Part shown: one piece after another, positions 17,486-26,994 of the stretch
Numbering within the stretch: the first letter of the stretch is position 1
Layout of the letters: the number at the start of each line of letters is the position of its first letter
Source: Spirochaetae bacterium HGW-Spirochaetae-1
GTDB lineage: Bacteria > Spirochaetota > UBA4802 > UBA5550
DNA length: 64,000 nucleotides
Assembly (NCBI GenBank): GCA_002839375.1
Contig: PGXY01000003.1
Location: forward strand, 405,863-469,862
Reading direction: 5' to 3'
The notes under the pieces: model-generated
What the model was told of the DNA's origin: nothing
Database searches by the model: none
The model's input: the letters and a program-made list of their open reading frames with translations, nothing else
Position numbers and translations under genes: made by a program

Positions 17486-19600
17486 TCAGCGTTCAGCGGC
17501 CCGGCGCATGGAGAGGCTTATGCGCCCCCGTTCCCGGTCCACGGCAATGACCTTCACCAGAACCCGGTCGCCCACGGAAAGAACCTTGTTTATGTCCTTC
17601 ACATATTCCACCGATATCTCCGAGATATGGACCAGCCCTTTGTCCTTTATCCCCACATCGACGAAGGCGCCGAAGGCCGTGACATTGTCAACTATGCCGT
17701 GGAGAATCATGCCGTCGCCGATATCATCAATAGATTTTAACTTCTCGTCAAAGGATACGGGCGTATATTCTTTGCGGGGATCGAGCCCCCTGCTCAGGAG
17801 CTCGCCCATGACAGCCTCTGCTTCAGTTATGTGCAGTTGCTTTTTAATATCATCCTTGTTCATTATCTCCGGGCCGGCCACAAGCTCGACAACACTTTTA
17901 CCGTAATAATGAGCGATCTTTTCAACATCATCGTAGGATTCGGGATGCACACCGGTCCGCTCGATACTGTTATCGCCGTCCATGATGCGCAGAAATCCGG
18001 CACACTGCTGGAAGGCCTTGTCACCGATGCCCTTTATTTTCTTCAGTTCCTTCCTGGACCTGATACGGCCGCTTTCCGTGCGGTACTTCACAATCTCCCG
18101 CGCCCTGTTTTTATCGAGGCCCGAAACAAAGGCCAGAAGATGATAACCGGCCGTATTGAGATTCACTCCCACCCTGTTCACGGCCCACTCCACGGTCTGG
18201 CGGAGCTTTGTCTCCAGGAGCGACGCAGTTATGTCATGCTGATATTGGCCCACGCCGAGAGAACGCGGATCAATCTTGACCAGCTCTGCCAGTGGGTCCT
18301 GGAACCTCCGACCGATGGAGATGGCTCCCTTTACCGTCACATCCAGGCCGGGAAACTCTTCCCGGGCCGTTTCACTGGCGCTGTAGACGCTGGCTCCGTC
18401 CTCATCAACCAGGGCCGCCACTACTCCCCTTTCCCCGAGCAGATCCCGGATCATGGACCATGTCTCCCGCCCGAAGGTTCCGCTTCCCACGGCAATCCCC
18501 TCCACGCCGTATGTCGCCAGCCAGGGGAGAATCTTCCCTGCCTCGGAGGGATTTCCATTGAGCTGCATCGTGAGAAAATCACGGTACACGCCGTTCTTAT
18601 CGATCACCGCGGCCTTGCACCCCGTGCGGATGCCGGGATCAATGCCGATAACCGCCCTCTCCCCGAATGGTGCGGCCAGGAGTATCTTCTCCAGGTTGCG
18701 GGCAAAAATTTCCAGGGACTCCCTTTCGGCCTTTTCCCTTAGTTCCTTCAGTATCTCATTTCCCATGGAGGACAGGAGATGCCTCTCGAGAGATTCCGTT
18801 GCGCTCTTCAGGAGGACTTCGCCCCTCTTCCCGAAACAAGCCGTCATAACCGTCCCGGCCAGTTGTTCAGTTCCCACAGCCGATTCCAGTGATACATTGA
18901 GAATTCCCTCCTTGCCTCCCCGCAGAACAGCCATGATGCGATGGCTTGCCATGTGCTGCGCCTTTTCAGAAAAATCAAAGTAATCACGGTATTTTTGTCC
19001 TTCTTCCTTTTTACCGCGCTTCACCGCGGCCCTTACGCTCCCCTTCTGCAGATCGACGCGCACTATCCGCCGCACATCGGCATTATCGGACACACGCTGG
19101 GTCAGAATGTTCATGGCATGCTCAAGGGCTATACCGGGTTCAGCAACGTCCCCGCCGGTAAATTCAGCGGCAAGGGCCAGTACCCGGTCAAGCGACGGGT
19201 TTTTCTCCACGATGAGATCAGCCAGGGGTTCCATGCCCAGCTCGATGGCCCGGTCGGCCAGGGTTTTCTTCCGTGGCTTGTAGGGAAGATAAATGTCTTC
19301 GAGTTCCGCCATGGTCAGGGCCTTCCTGATCCGCGTATCGAGCTCCGGCGTCAGTTTATCCTGCCCGGTGAGGTACTGGAGAATATATTCCCGACGCTTT
19401 TCCAGCTCCGTATGCCTTTCAAAGGATTCCAGTATTGCGCTGATGGCCACCTCGTCAAGGCCGCCGGTCTTCTCTTTTCTATAACGGGCGATGAAAGGGA
19501 TGGTGCATCCCTCGGTGGAGAGGGCCACTACGGCCTCAGCCTGATTAACTTTCAGTGACAGCTCCAATGCTATTGTCTGCAAAATCAGGCTTTGTTCCAT
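17486..19600 (-). CDS. tex: Tex-family S1 RNA-binding protein
   Basis: A 704-residue cytosolic nucleic-acid-binding protein of the Tex/YhgF family, conserved in bacteria and linked to transcription fidelity and toxin expression. The N-terminal helical region contains CTIPFIARYRKEKTGGLDE. The YqgF/RNase H-like domain follows (IGIDPGIRTGCKAAVID), then helix-hairpin-helix motifs (VNLNTAGYHLL, LKKIKGIGDKAFQQC). A C-terminal S1 domain has GMILHGIVDNVTAFGAFVDV and GLVHISEIS. Start at 19600 is favoured by AAGGGGATATC directly upstream, not the frame's 19633 ATG. It is a single gene with no apparent operon partner. Confidence 0.95.
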   Translation of the reverse strand: MEQSLILQTIALELSLKVNQAEAVVALSTEGCTIPFIARYRKEKTGGLDEVAISAILESFERHTELEKRREYILQYLTGQDKLTPELDTRIRKALTMAELEDIYLPYKPRKKTLADRAIELGMEPLADLIVEKNPSLDRVLALAAEFTGGDVAEPGIALEHAMNILTQRVSDNADVRRIVRVDLQKGSVRAAVKRGKKEEGQKYRDYFDFSEKAQHMASHRIMAVLRGGKEGILNVSLESAVGTEQLAGTVMTACFGKRGEVLLKSATESLERHLLSSMGNEILKELREKAERESLEIFARNLEKILLAAPFGERAVIGIDPGIRTGCKAAVIDKNGVYRDFLTMQLNGNPSEAGKILPWLATYGVEGIAVGSGTFGRETWSMIRDLLGERGVVAALVDEDGASVYSASETAREEFPGLDVTVKGAISIGRRFQDPLAELVKIDPRSLGVGQYQHDITASLLETKLRQTVEWAVNRVGVNLNTAGYHLLAFVSGLDKNRAREIVKYRTESGRIRSRKELKKIKGIGDKAFQQCAGFLRIMDGDNSIERTGVHPESYDDVEKIAHYYGKSVVELVAGPEIMNKDDIKKQLHITEAEAVMGELLSRGLDPRKEYTPVSFDEKLKSIDDIGDGMILHGIVDNVTAFGAFVDVGIKDKGLVHISEISVEYVKDINKVLSVGDRVLVKVIAVDRERGRISLSMRRAAER

Positions 19601-19843
19601 GATATCCCCTTTTATAGTAACATTTATAATCACTGCTGCGAGACGATTCCCGGACTGGAATGCAGTAATTTCCTGATGACAGTTTTATATACTCAAACTG
19701 ACCTGTCAAATTTATTTAAAAATGACATTCCCCTGGAGAAATACCGGTTGAATTATTACCGGGGATATGTATCATACAATATTAAAATTGTACACCATGA
19801 TACTCCGGCAATCCCATAAACCGGATACAGGCAGGTAGCAGCG

Positions 19844-20851
19844 ATGAGAATACTGAAAATCACATCCATAGCGGCAGGCATCCCTTTTTTCATTCTTTTT
19901 ATTTTTCTGCTTATGGGCAGCATCATGGCCCGCTGGCCCGAAGGAAATATTGTTTATAAAAAATATTCCATCCCTGGCAGGCTTGTCATTGCCCATCGCG
20001 GTGCCTCATACCTGGCCCCGGAGGAAACGGAACCGGCATACCTGCTTGCCCGCAATATGGGAATCCATTACCTGGAAATGGACGTTCAACGGACCAGGGA
20101 CAATGTTCTTATATGCTTTCATGACGAGACCCTGTCACGAAATACCAACGTTGCCGAAACCTTTCCCGGCAGGGAAGAAGATCCCGTGGGAAGCTTCACC
20201 CTGGCCGAGCTGAAAAAACTCGATGCCGGGACCTGGTTTAACCTTCGTTATCCCGAAAGGGCCGATGATCGCTACAGGGGCCTCCGAATTCTGACTCTGG
20301 AGGAAGTCCTGGATATTGCCGAGGGTTCGGGCAGGAAATCGGGCCTCTACATCGAGACCAAGGACGCACACCTCTATCCCGGCATTGAAGAGCAACTCGC
20401 ATCAGCACTTGCAAAAAGGCGGTGGATACCGGCCCCGGGCGGAAATAAACCCGCCGGAGATTACCTGGTCACTACAGTCACCGGGCAGGAAATTGCGGCG
20501 GTCATCTTCCAGTCCTTTGATCTGGACAGCCTGATGAAACTCCAGGCCCTTTCACCGCAGGTGCCGCGTATCTATCTTATAAAGGAAAAAATGAAAGAGA
20601 CCCAGGGCTGGGACCGGCTTCTTGAAAACGCCCTTTCGGCCCGTTGCGCCGGAGTGGGTCCCGTTGGATATCTGGGCTGGCCCTGGAATACCGCAAAAGC
20701 CCATGAAAAAAACCTTCTTGTACATATCTACACAATCAATGAGAACTGGCAATACCGGCTCTTCAGCTGGTTCGGCGCCGACGGGTTCTTCACCAACCGG
20801 AGCGACCAGTTGGCCTCCTTCTATGATATTCCCGTCGCAGGGAAGATGTGA
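19844..20851 (+). CDS. glycerophosphodiester phosphodiesterase
   Basis: A 335-residue GDPD-family enzyme cleaving glycerophosphodiesters to glycerol-3-phosphate and an alcohol. It has an N-terminal membrane anchor (IPFFILFIFLLMGSIM), so it is likely periplasm-facing. Catalytic signatures are IAHRGASYLAPEET (first His and Glu), LEMDVQRTRDN (metal-binding Glu/Asp) and CFHDETLSRNT (second catalytic His), with YIETKDAH later. The C-terminal VHIYTINENWQYRLF and GADGFFTNR match the TIM-barrel end. It is isolated, with the weak promoter region AT-rich upstream. Confidence 0.92.
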   Translation: MRILKITSIAAGIPFFILFIFLLMGSIMARWPEGNIVYKKYSIPGRLVIAHRGASYLAPEETEPAYLLARNMGIHYLEMDVQRTRDNVLICFHDETLSRNTNVAETFPGREEDPVGSFTLAELKKLDAGTWFNLRYPERADDRYRGLRILTLEEVLDIAEGSGRKSGLYIETKDAHLYPGIEEQLASALAKRRWIPAPGGNKPAGDYLVTTVTGQEIAAVIFQSFDLDSLMKLQALSPQVPRIYLIKEKMKETQGWDRLLENALSARCAGVGPVGYLGWPWNTAKAHEKNLLVHIYTINENWQYRLFSWFGADGFFTNRSDQLASFYDIPVAGKM

Positions 20852-20932
20852 AAGGCCGGTCAACCTGAAAATTTTATTGCCATTTTTACTCACCGTATAT
20901 ACTTGTCCCATCATACAAATGGAGATAATGTA

Positions 20933-21439
20933 ATGATCCGTCCCTGCAATGAAGCCGATTTCGAGACAATGCTTCTGGTCATTAACGATTCCGCGCAGGC
21001 ATACCGCGGCGTCATCCCCCCGGACCGGTATCATATACCCTACATGACCGCAGACTACCTCCGCGCTGAAATCGACAGCGGTGTTATGTTCTATGGATAT
21101 GACAAAGAAAATAATCTTCTCGGGGTGATGGGGATACAGCATGTCCGCGATGTCACGCTTCTGCGGCACGCTTATGTTCTCACGGAAAAAAGAGGCTGCG
21201 GGATAGGTTCAGAACTTCTGCAATTTCTGGTTCAACGGACGGAACGGCCCACTCTTATCGGGACCTGGTCTGCGGCGGTATGGGCCGTACGTTTTTACGA
21301 AAAACACGGCTTCACCTTGGTGACTGAAGAGGAAAAAAACAGGCTGCTCACAGCATACTGGTCCCTTCCGGACCGGCAGGTGGAGACATCGGTGGTGCTG
21401 GCCGATAACCGGTATTTCAGTTCGATGCGGAGTAAGTGA
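20933..21439 (+). CDS. GNAT-family N-acetyltransferase
   Basis: A 168-residue acetyltransferase. GNAT motif A is VLTEKRGCGIGSELLQFL, and motif B-like WAVRFYEKHGFTLV follows. The start ATG at 20933 has GGAGA seven bases upstream; the open frame reaches further to 20903. It ends 3 bp from the convergent lipoprotein gene. Its substrate is unknown. It is 80 bp after the phosphodiesterase gene and may be transcribed with it. Confidence 0.85.
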   Translation: MIRPCNEADFETMLLVINDSAQAYRGVIPPDRYHIPYMTADYLRAEIDSGVMFYGYDKENNLLGVMGIQHVRDVTLLRHAYVLTEKRGCGIGSELLQFLVQRTERPTLIGTWSAAVWAVRFYEKHGFTLVTEEEKNRLLTAYWSLPDRQVETSVVLADNRYFSSMRSK

Positions 21440-21442
21440 TAT

Positions 21443-22927
21443 TTAATTATGTGGATCCAGTGACGTCTGCCAGTTAGACTCCGTTCCGGTAAGTTCACTG
21501 TTACTACCGCTGAAGTCAGCTATTTCTGTATCGGTACCTGAATCAACATAAAAATCAACGTTCATGGCAGTGCCGTTGATGGTCATAGCTCCCGAATTCA
21601 AGAGACCGCCGGCATTGCGCGTTATGGAATTATAGGAAGTCGGATTGGATGTATTATATGTGGAAGCGATGACCACCGCTCCTCCCGACTCGTCGGTTTC
21701 CAGCGTTCCGTTTACCGATAGAATTATATCACCGCTATCAGGTTCGTACTGCCGATATCGGAAGCCGCTGAGATAGCGGTAACTCTTTCTTTCAACCTCT
21801 TCGGCGGTCGTATAAGCAGTTCTAAAACTACCGGTCACCGTATAATCACGGTTATCGTTATCTGACAGGGTGACTCCCTCTTCCCAGTACAGACTATCAG
21901 GAAGAATCCCCCGGTTATAGTCTTCACTCACGGAGTAGTTTATCTCCCACCCGCCGTACGAAACATCTACCGATGCTTCGTCATAAGAGGCCTGAAGAGT
22001 ATCGGCGGCTGAAATCGATACGGAGGTGATTTCGAATCTCTTTACTTCATAGTCAACGTTTAATTCAAACTCTCCCTGCAGTTTCACGGTTATATCGGAG
22101 GAAGAGGCTCCCGTATATATGCAGTCGCAGGAATCGGGGATAAACTCATTGACATCGATGACAAGGCTGCCATTGAAGGTGTATATTAAATTCCATTGAT
22201 CCCAAAGTGTATCAAACCAGGCTTTCATGGTCAATGTCGTACGGTAGAGCAGTTCATCATCGGTATCATGTTCCTCGTCGATCACATCTATTTCCTTACC
22301 GTCTACCAGCAGATCATAATATTCCGACAGCTCAAGTCCTGTTACCATTGAATCAGCCATCTCCATGGAGACCCTGTTGAGATCATCTATCATCACTTTG
22401 TAGAGTACAGGGACATCATTGCCTGAACCCGGAGACTCCGATGCTATTCCGGCGTAGGCAGCGAAGAGAATATCCTTATATTGACCGAGACTGTTGAGAG
22501 TGACCGTTTTTTCAACCGTTATGGTTACATTATCAACGGCAGTCTGGCCGCTGTCGTCGGTAACGGTAAGGTGCAGGTCGATTGTATCACCATCATCAGC
22601 ATTTGTGGGAATTAGCAGGACCGGACTGGCAACATCGTCGCGGGACAGAAGAGGTGAGGTGACACTTCTGGTATTCCAGGAAGAATCGGTAACGGCCCAT
22701 TTATACAGAACCACCTTTCCATCGGGATCATAGGAATAGGATCCGTCAAGGTACACCAGTGCGCCGGGGATCGTCGTCTGATCGCTGCCGGCCAGGGCCA
22801 CGGGGGCAATTTTACTCTTCTCTTCCGCCAGCGGATCGGAAAAGCAGGACGCAGATATCATGGCAACACATAATAACATTATATTTAAAAACAAAGACGA
22901 TGCGGTTATTTTCATTTTCCGTTTCAT
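21443..22927 (-). CDS. PKD-domain surface lipoprotein
   Basis: A 494-residue exported lipoprotein. The signal peptide ends at the lipobox ISAS-C around residue 26. Residues ~45-130 are a PKD/Ig-like domain (PVALAGSDQTTIPGALVYLD, YSYDPDGKVVLYKWAV, IDLHLTVTDDSGQTAVDNVTI). The remainder is beta-rich without a recognised fold. The ATG at 22927 overlaps the upstream gene's TGA (TGATG), so the two are translationally coupled; a GTG one codon earlier is possible. It is probably a cell-surface protein that partners the SBBP-repeat lipoprotein. Function unknown. Confidence 0.8.
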   Translation of the reverse strand: MKRKMKITASSLFLNIMLLCVAMISASCFSDPLAEEKSKIAPVALAGSDQTTIPGALVYLDGSYSYDPDGKVVLYKWAVTDSSWNTRSVTSPLLSRDDVASPVLLIPTNADDGDTIDLHLTVTDDSGQTAVDNVTITVEKTVTLNSLGQYKDILFAAYAGIASESPGSGNDVPVLYKVMIDDLNRVSMEMADSMVTGLELSEYYDLLVDGKEIDVIDEEHDTDDELLYRTTLTMKAWFDTLWDQWNLIYTFNGSLVIDVNEFIPDSCDCIYTGASSSDITVKLQGEFELNVDYEVKRFEITSVSISAADTLQASYDEASVDVSYGGWEINYSVSEDYNRGILPDSLYWEEGVTLSDNDNRDYTVTGSFRTAYTTAEEVERKSYRYLSGFRYRQYEPDSGDIILSVNGTLETDESGGAVVIASTYNTSNPTSYNSITRNAGGLLNSGAMTINGTAMNVDFYVDSGTDTEIADFSGSNSELTGTESNWQTSLDPHN

Positions 22928-24678
22928 CACTTATCCACCGGATCGACATAGAATTTTTTTATCCACCAGTCGTTGTTGCTGACGGGGTCGCTGCTGCTGA
23001 GAAGATTGCTGCCGTAACCCGCTGCATAGAGAGAGTCACCATAGGCACAGAGGGCCAGAACAGCGTCGTCTCCCGCCGAAGAAGACCCGTCGTACATGAC
23101 CTCCCACAAATCGGAAGCATAGTCGCCTGCGGGATTCAATCTTCTGACCCACCAGTCATAATCACTCTGCCCCCCCACGATATTCTTGCCGTATCCGGCT
23201 GCAAAGACATTACCGTCACCATCAACAGATAAAGCCCTTGCGGCACTTTCCGTTTCCCAGATAGATTCGCGCTGCCAGTCTATAGAAACCTCACCATTAT
23301 CTGTATCAATTCTACTTATAGCCCAGTCACTACCCTTTTTTCCTGCACAATACAGATTTCCCGAAGCATCAAGGGCAATGTCATACAACATATCACTGAA
23401 AGAATCATCGGTTTCTGTTTCCGAACCAATGATTGCATACCATTGCTCCACGCCGGAACTGTCGAATTTCTTCACCCACCAGTCTTCCCTGCTGGATTCT
23501 TCAAAGGTTACTTCGGAATACCTCACAAGCCCATAGGCGTATCCAGCCACATAGATATCTCCTGATGCACTGTCCACACTGATTGCTGTTGCGCAATCAC
23601 GCCTGATAGAATTTGTATGAAGTTGCGTATTAAATACAGTCGCATCTTCAACTCCGTCCGACCCGTATTTTTTAATCCAAAAGATACTGCTGCTGTTATA
23701 TTCATCTGTGCTGTATCCGGTTATATAGATAGTATCACCCGGTCCTACGACAATGCCCCCGGGATAATCATATATATACTCTGCACTACCGCTTATATTT
23801 CCTATTTTCTTGTTCCACACTGGATCTTCCACACCGGCACTGTTGTATTTTCTGATATGAACATAATCCTCGGTAAAGTCTTCTGACGAACTAAGCCCCA
23901 GAACATACAGGTTATTGCCTGAATCGACGGCCAGAGCGATTACCTCTTCAAGGTCTCCATCGATATCCAGTTTTTTATCCCAACCCTGGTCATCGCCAAT
24001 TTCTGCTCCCAGACTGCTGAATTTCTTAATCCACCAGTCCATGCCTGAATCCGTATTGGCCACATTCGTTCCGAAGCCAGCTGCATAAACATTACCCAGA
24101 CTGTCAACGGCCAGCGCCTTCACACTATCATAACCACCATCACCGTCAAAACGCAGATTCCAGGTTTCATCCTCAATAATCTGATTACATCTTCCGGTTA
24201 CATCGATGAGAAAGGCAGCATCATCGCCATCGCTATTGAAGATACAAAATGTATTATCCACGCTGTCAGTCTCTTCTTCTGACTCAAAGATTATTGAGAC
24301 CATGACACTCTCACCCTGTTGCAGTTCCATAGGGAGTTCAATATCATCCAGACCATCAACGGTGAAAAGAGATTCTTCGTCAAACATGAACATATCGTGT
24401 ATGGTGAGAGGACCTATCCCGGCATTTTCGATGAGGAACTGAACTGATCTTTCCTGGGCAAGAGGGATGTTCCCGAAATCATACTGTGATCCGGAGAGAA
24501 ACTCCTCCCCCTCCTGTGTTACAGAAATTTCGGGCATGAGAGGATCGGTCCAGGTAAATGGATTATCATCTCCGCCGCCGCTTCCGCCGCAGGCCGAGAA
24601 GATGAAGGCGATCAGTATGATGAGATGAAAACAGAATAACTTTTTTATTCTCTGGTTGATTAACGACGGGTACAACAT
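22927..24678 (-). CDS. SBBP/beta-propeller-repeat lipoprotein
   Basis: A 583-residue exported lipoprotein with a lipobox (IFSAC, then GGSGGGDD) and a short N-terminal Ig-like segment (FGNIPLAQERSVQFLIEN, of the choice-of-anchor kind). This is followed by at least six repeats with the SBBP signature (ALAVDSLGNVYAAGFG, VDSGNNLYVLGLS, VDSASGDIYVAGYAYG, LDASGNLYCAGK, VDGDGNVFAAGYG). Each is ~50-60 residues and they should close into a beta-propeller. The GGGGG ribosome site lies nine bases before the ATG. It shares an operon with the PKD lipoprotein downstream. Function unknown; surface display is likely. Confidence 0.85.
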   Translation of the reverse strand: MLYPSLINQRIKKLFCFHLIILIAFIFSACGGSGGGDDNPFTWTDPLMPEISVTQEGEEFLSGSQYDFGNIPLAQERSVQFLIENAGIGPLTIHDMFMFDEESLFTVDGLDDIELPMELQQGESVMVSIIFESEEETDSVDNTFCIFNSDGDDAAFLIDVTGRCNQIIEDETWNLRFDGDGGYDSVKALAVDSLGNVYAAGFGTNVANTDSGMDWWIKKFSSLGAEIGDDQGWDKKLDIDGDLEEVIALAVDSGNNLYVLGLSSSEDFTEDYVHIRKYNSAGVEDPVWNKKIGNISGSAEYIYDYPGGIVVGPGDTIYITGYSTDEYNSSSIFWIKKYGSDGVEDATVFNTQLHTNSIRRDCATAISVDSASGDIYVAGYAYGLVRYSEVTFEESSREDWWVKKFDSSGVEQWYAIIGSETETDDSFSDMLYDIALDASGNLYCAGKKGSDWAISRIDTDNGEVSIDWQRESIWETESAARALSVDGDGNVFAAGYGKNIVGGQSDYDWWVRRLNPAGDYASDLWEVMYDGSSSAGDDAVLALCAYGDSLYAAGYGSNLLSSSDPVSNNDWWIKKFYVDPVDK

Positions 24679-24700
24679 ATTGCTGTGCCCCCTTTTTTTT

Positions 24701-24751
24701 TAAAAAAAATAAAGGCCCTTTTCCGACGGTCTGTGCCGGCAGGAAAGGGCC
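24701..24751 (-). terminator. rho-independent terminator after the 641-aa lipoprotein gene
   Basis: On the minus strand GGCCCTTTCC (24751-24742) pairs with GGAAAAGGGCC (24724-24714). TTTATTTTTTTT follows at once. This is the clearest intrinsic terminator in the window and ends the gene at 24780-26705. Confidence 0.85.
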
Positions 24752-24779
24752 GTCTATTATATGTCAATCGAGGATATTT

Positions 24780-26705
24780 TTATATGTCAAATCCAAGTAT
24801 GAGACGGGCAATGATATAATTGTTTTCAAAATCATTACCCACGAATTCCACTTTGGGAGACGCACCGTACAAATCAATGGCCGGTATGTCCTGATCCATG
24901 GTGAGCGAGAGCGTATCGTTGATGAGCATCTGCGCCACGGATTTAATCGTGGAAACGAAAGCATCGCCCACACCGGCATTGATGTCGGTGCAGTACAGGA
25001 GCTTCAGATCGACATCACTGAGAGTGAAATCGGCCCGCGCCTCGAGCTTTCTCATGTCTTCACTGAGAACCAGGTTTACCACCGCATCGGCGTCAACACC
25101 GACCCTGGCGTCCATGGGCGAGGAGAAAGGCGTGAGCTTCAGACTCTTGATATTGAGCACCAGGTTGGCGATCTTGAACCGTCCGAATTTCTGGAAATCC
25201 TCGCTTATTATGGCTTCCTCATTAAAATCAGCAACAGGCGGCGTGTTGATCTGAACCGTCACTTTCAGGTCCTCGTTATACAGCGCCAGATCCGGCATAT
25301 CCTTTTTAAGTTTTTCCGTGATGTCCAGGTTCATAAGCATGCCGGACTGAACCAGTATAAAGGCCGCCTGGTTGACGAAATCGTCGGAAACGGCCACAAG
25401 AACATTCTCATCGCCGGTAAGGGCGTAGTCAGGCATGGCGTCGCCGGGAGTGGAGATGAAGCGATCCACGCCGGGATTGAGAGCCGCGCTCCAGTCCACG
25501 AGAGACATGGCAATTCCCAGGTCAATCTTCATCTGGTCGTTCGTCGAGGTGAAGATGGGATTGGCATTCATGGGCCATACGCCCAGGTGCATACCCATGA
25601 TATCGGCCCCCAGGCTTCCCGCATCCATAATGGGGATATCGATGGGGATGTGCTTGAGTACGAATTCAACGACATCGATAACAATGCCCATGAGCCATGA
25701 TGGAATGCTTAAAATGCCGTATTCCACATTCGCCCGTGGTATATCGATCGAGCAATTGGAAAAATCAAGCTTTGCACATATCTTGTTTTCCGAGTTGATA
25801 TGGAGCTGTATTTTAAGATTTGTCACGTTGACGGCGGCCGCATACACCGTGAAGTGAGGAAAGCCCGTCAGCCACCAGTCGTGGTATCCCTGGACAAAAA
25901 TGGCACTCTCGCCGCCGCGGGGATTTACACCGCTTTCGGGCGCCATGGTCAGTGTGGCGCCGATATTGTTGCCGTTCTGGAGATCAACGCCCAGGGAGAC
26001 CTTGCCGAAATTGATAAAGCCCTGTTTGTTGCCGCCCACATTATTATCATTGTCAATTACTATACTGCCGAGCCCATCGACGGGAACATCGAGAGGAAGA
26101 AGTTTTGTATTTCCCAAAAGCGGATCGGGAGTGCCTGAACCGTACACTGGATCGTCATATCCATACACCAGATCGTATTTTACCGTGTTGATCACCCTGG
26201 CTATGACTATGGCCAGCGTATCCATGATGTCCTGCGTAAGAAGGGCGCCGATAGCGTCGTCCACCACACCGGGATCTCCCGCTCTCACTGTTGTACCCAT
26301 GGTAAAGGAAATGCGCTCCAGGTTTGATATACCCTCGGCATCGAGAACCTCAAAAGTACAGGTGGAATGGACTTTATCCTGATCGAGTGTGAATGTATAG
26401 GAAAACTCTCCCGTCGTCTCATCGAAGGCCAGGTTCTCACCCAGGATGCTGTTGCCCACATAGAGTTTTTCCACGGGAACTTCCACGACAAGTCCGTCGT
26501 CATCGACGGTCTCTCCCGGGATGACACGGCCCGTGATAACCACCGATTCCGTTCCCGGGGCATACACCGTGGCGTTGCCGGGACTGATAAACTCAATGGA
26601 AGCCGGAGTATAGTTCTGATCAAAATTACCGCAACCCGTAGTTACATACGGCAGTGCCAGTACAAGTGCCAGGAAACATATGTGCACAAAACCCTTTCTC
26701 ATCAT
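24780..26705 (-). CDS. large exported lipoprotein, unknown function
   Basis: A 641-residue protein with a lipobox (TTGC at ~residues 22-25). An Ig-like region follows (PGNATVYAPGTESVVITGRV, then FSYTFTLDQDKV). The rest is ~500 residues of alternating hydrophobic/polar strands and helices with no named motif, reminiscent of lipid-binding tubular proteins only in composition. GGGGGG stands before the ATG pair at 26705/26702. It is terminated separately from the next two lipoprotein genes by a strong hairpin, so the three lipoproteins are neighbours but not one operon. Function unknown. Confidence 0.8.
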   Translation of the reverse strand: MMRKGFVHICFLALVLALPYVTTGCGNFDQNYTPASIEFISPGNATVYAPGTESVVITGRVIPGETVDDDGLVVEVPVEKLYVGNSILGENLAFDETTGEFSYTFTLDQDKVHSTCTFEVLDAEGISNLERISFTMGTTVRAGDPGVVDDAIGALLTQDIMDTLAIVIARVINTVKYDLVYGYDDPVYGSGTPDPLLGNTKLLPLDVPVDGLGSIVIDNDNNVGGNKQGFINFGKVSLGVDLQNGNNIGATLTMAPESGVNPRGGESAIFVQGYHDWWLTGFPHFTVYAAAVNVTNLKIQLHINSENKICAKLDFSNCSIDIPRANVEYGILSIPSWLMGIVIDVVEFVLKHIPIDIPIMDAGSLGADIMGMHLGVWPMNANPIFTSTNDQMKIDLGIAMSLVDWSAALNPGVDRFISTPGDAMPDYALTGDENVLVAVSDDFVNQAAFILVQSGMLMNLDITEKLKKDMPDLALYNEDLKVTVQINTPPVADFNEEAIISEDFQKFGRFKIANLVLNIKSLKLTPFSSPMDARVGVDADAVVNLVLSEDMRKLEARADFTLSDVDLKLLYCTDINAGVGDAFVSTIKSVAQMLINDTLSLTMDQDIPAIDLYGASPKVEFVGNDFENNYIIARLILGFDI

Positions 26706-26994
26706 GATTGCCCCCCAATCTGCAAGTTTTTCTAAAATAGCCTCTGAACAGAAATAACGTTACTGTTCCCTCAATTATTCAGTAAAATGACAAGTACGCT
26801 ATCCGGTTTTAAAATTTATTTTTATACAATATTATAATACGTCCGGACGGTTTATTTTAAAACAGGGATATAAATCTGTCAATATTTTTTTCATCATTAA
26901 ATATGCTCTTTCACATTTTTTCACGTATTTGTCATGGTTTTACCGACAAATTTAAATTGCAATTATCATCAAAATCCCCCATTGTTCAGTTATT

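Noticed and set aside
17831-18742. 303-residue plus-strand frame
   Set aside because: It is antisense to the well-conserved tex gene and has no family pattern; a codon-bias shadow.
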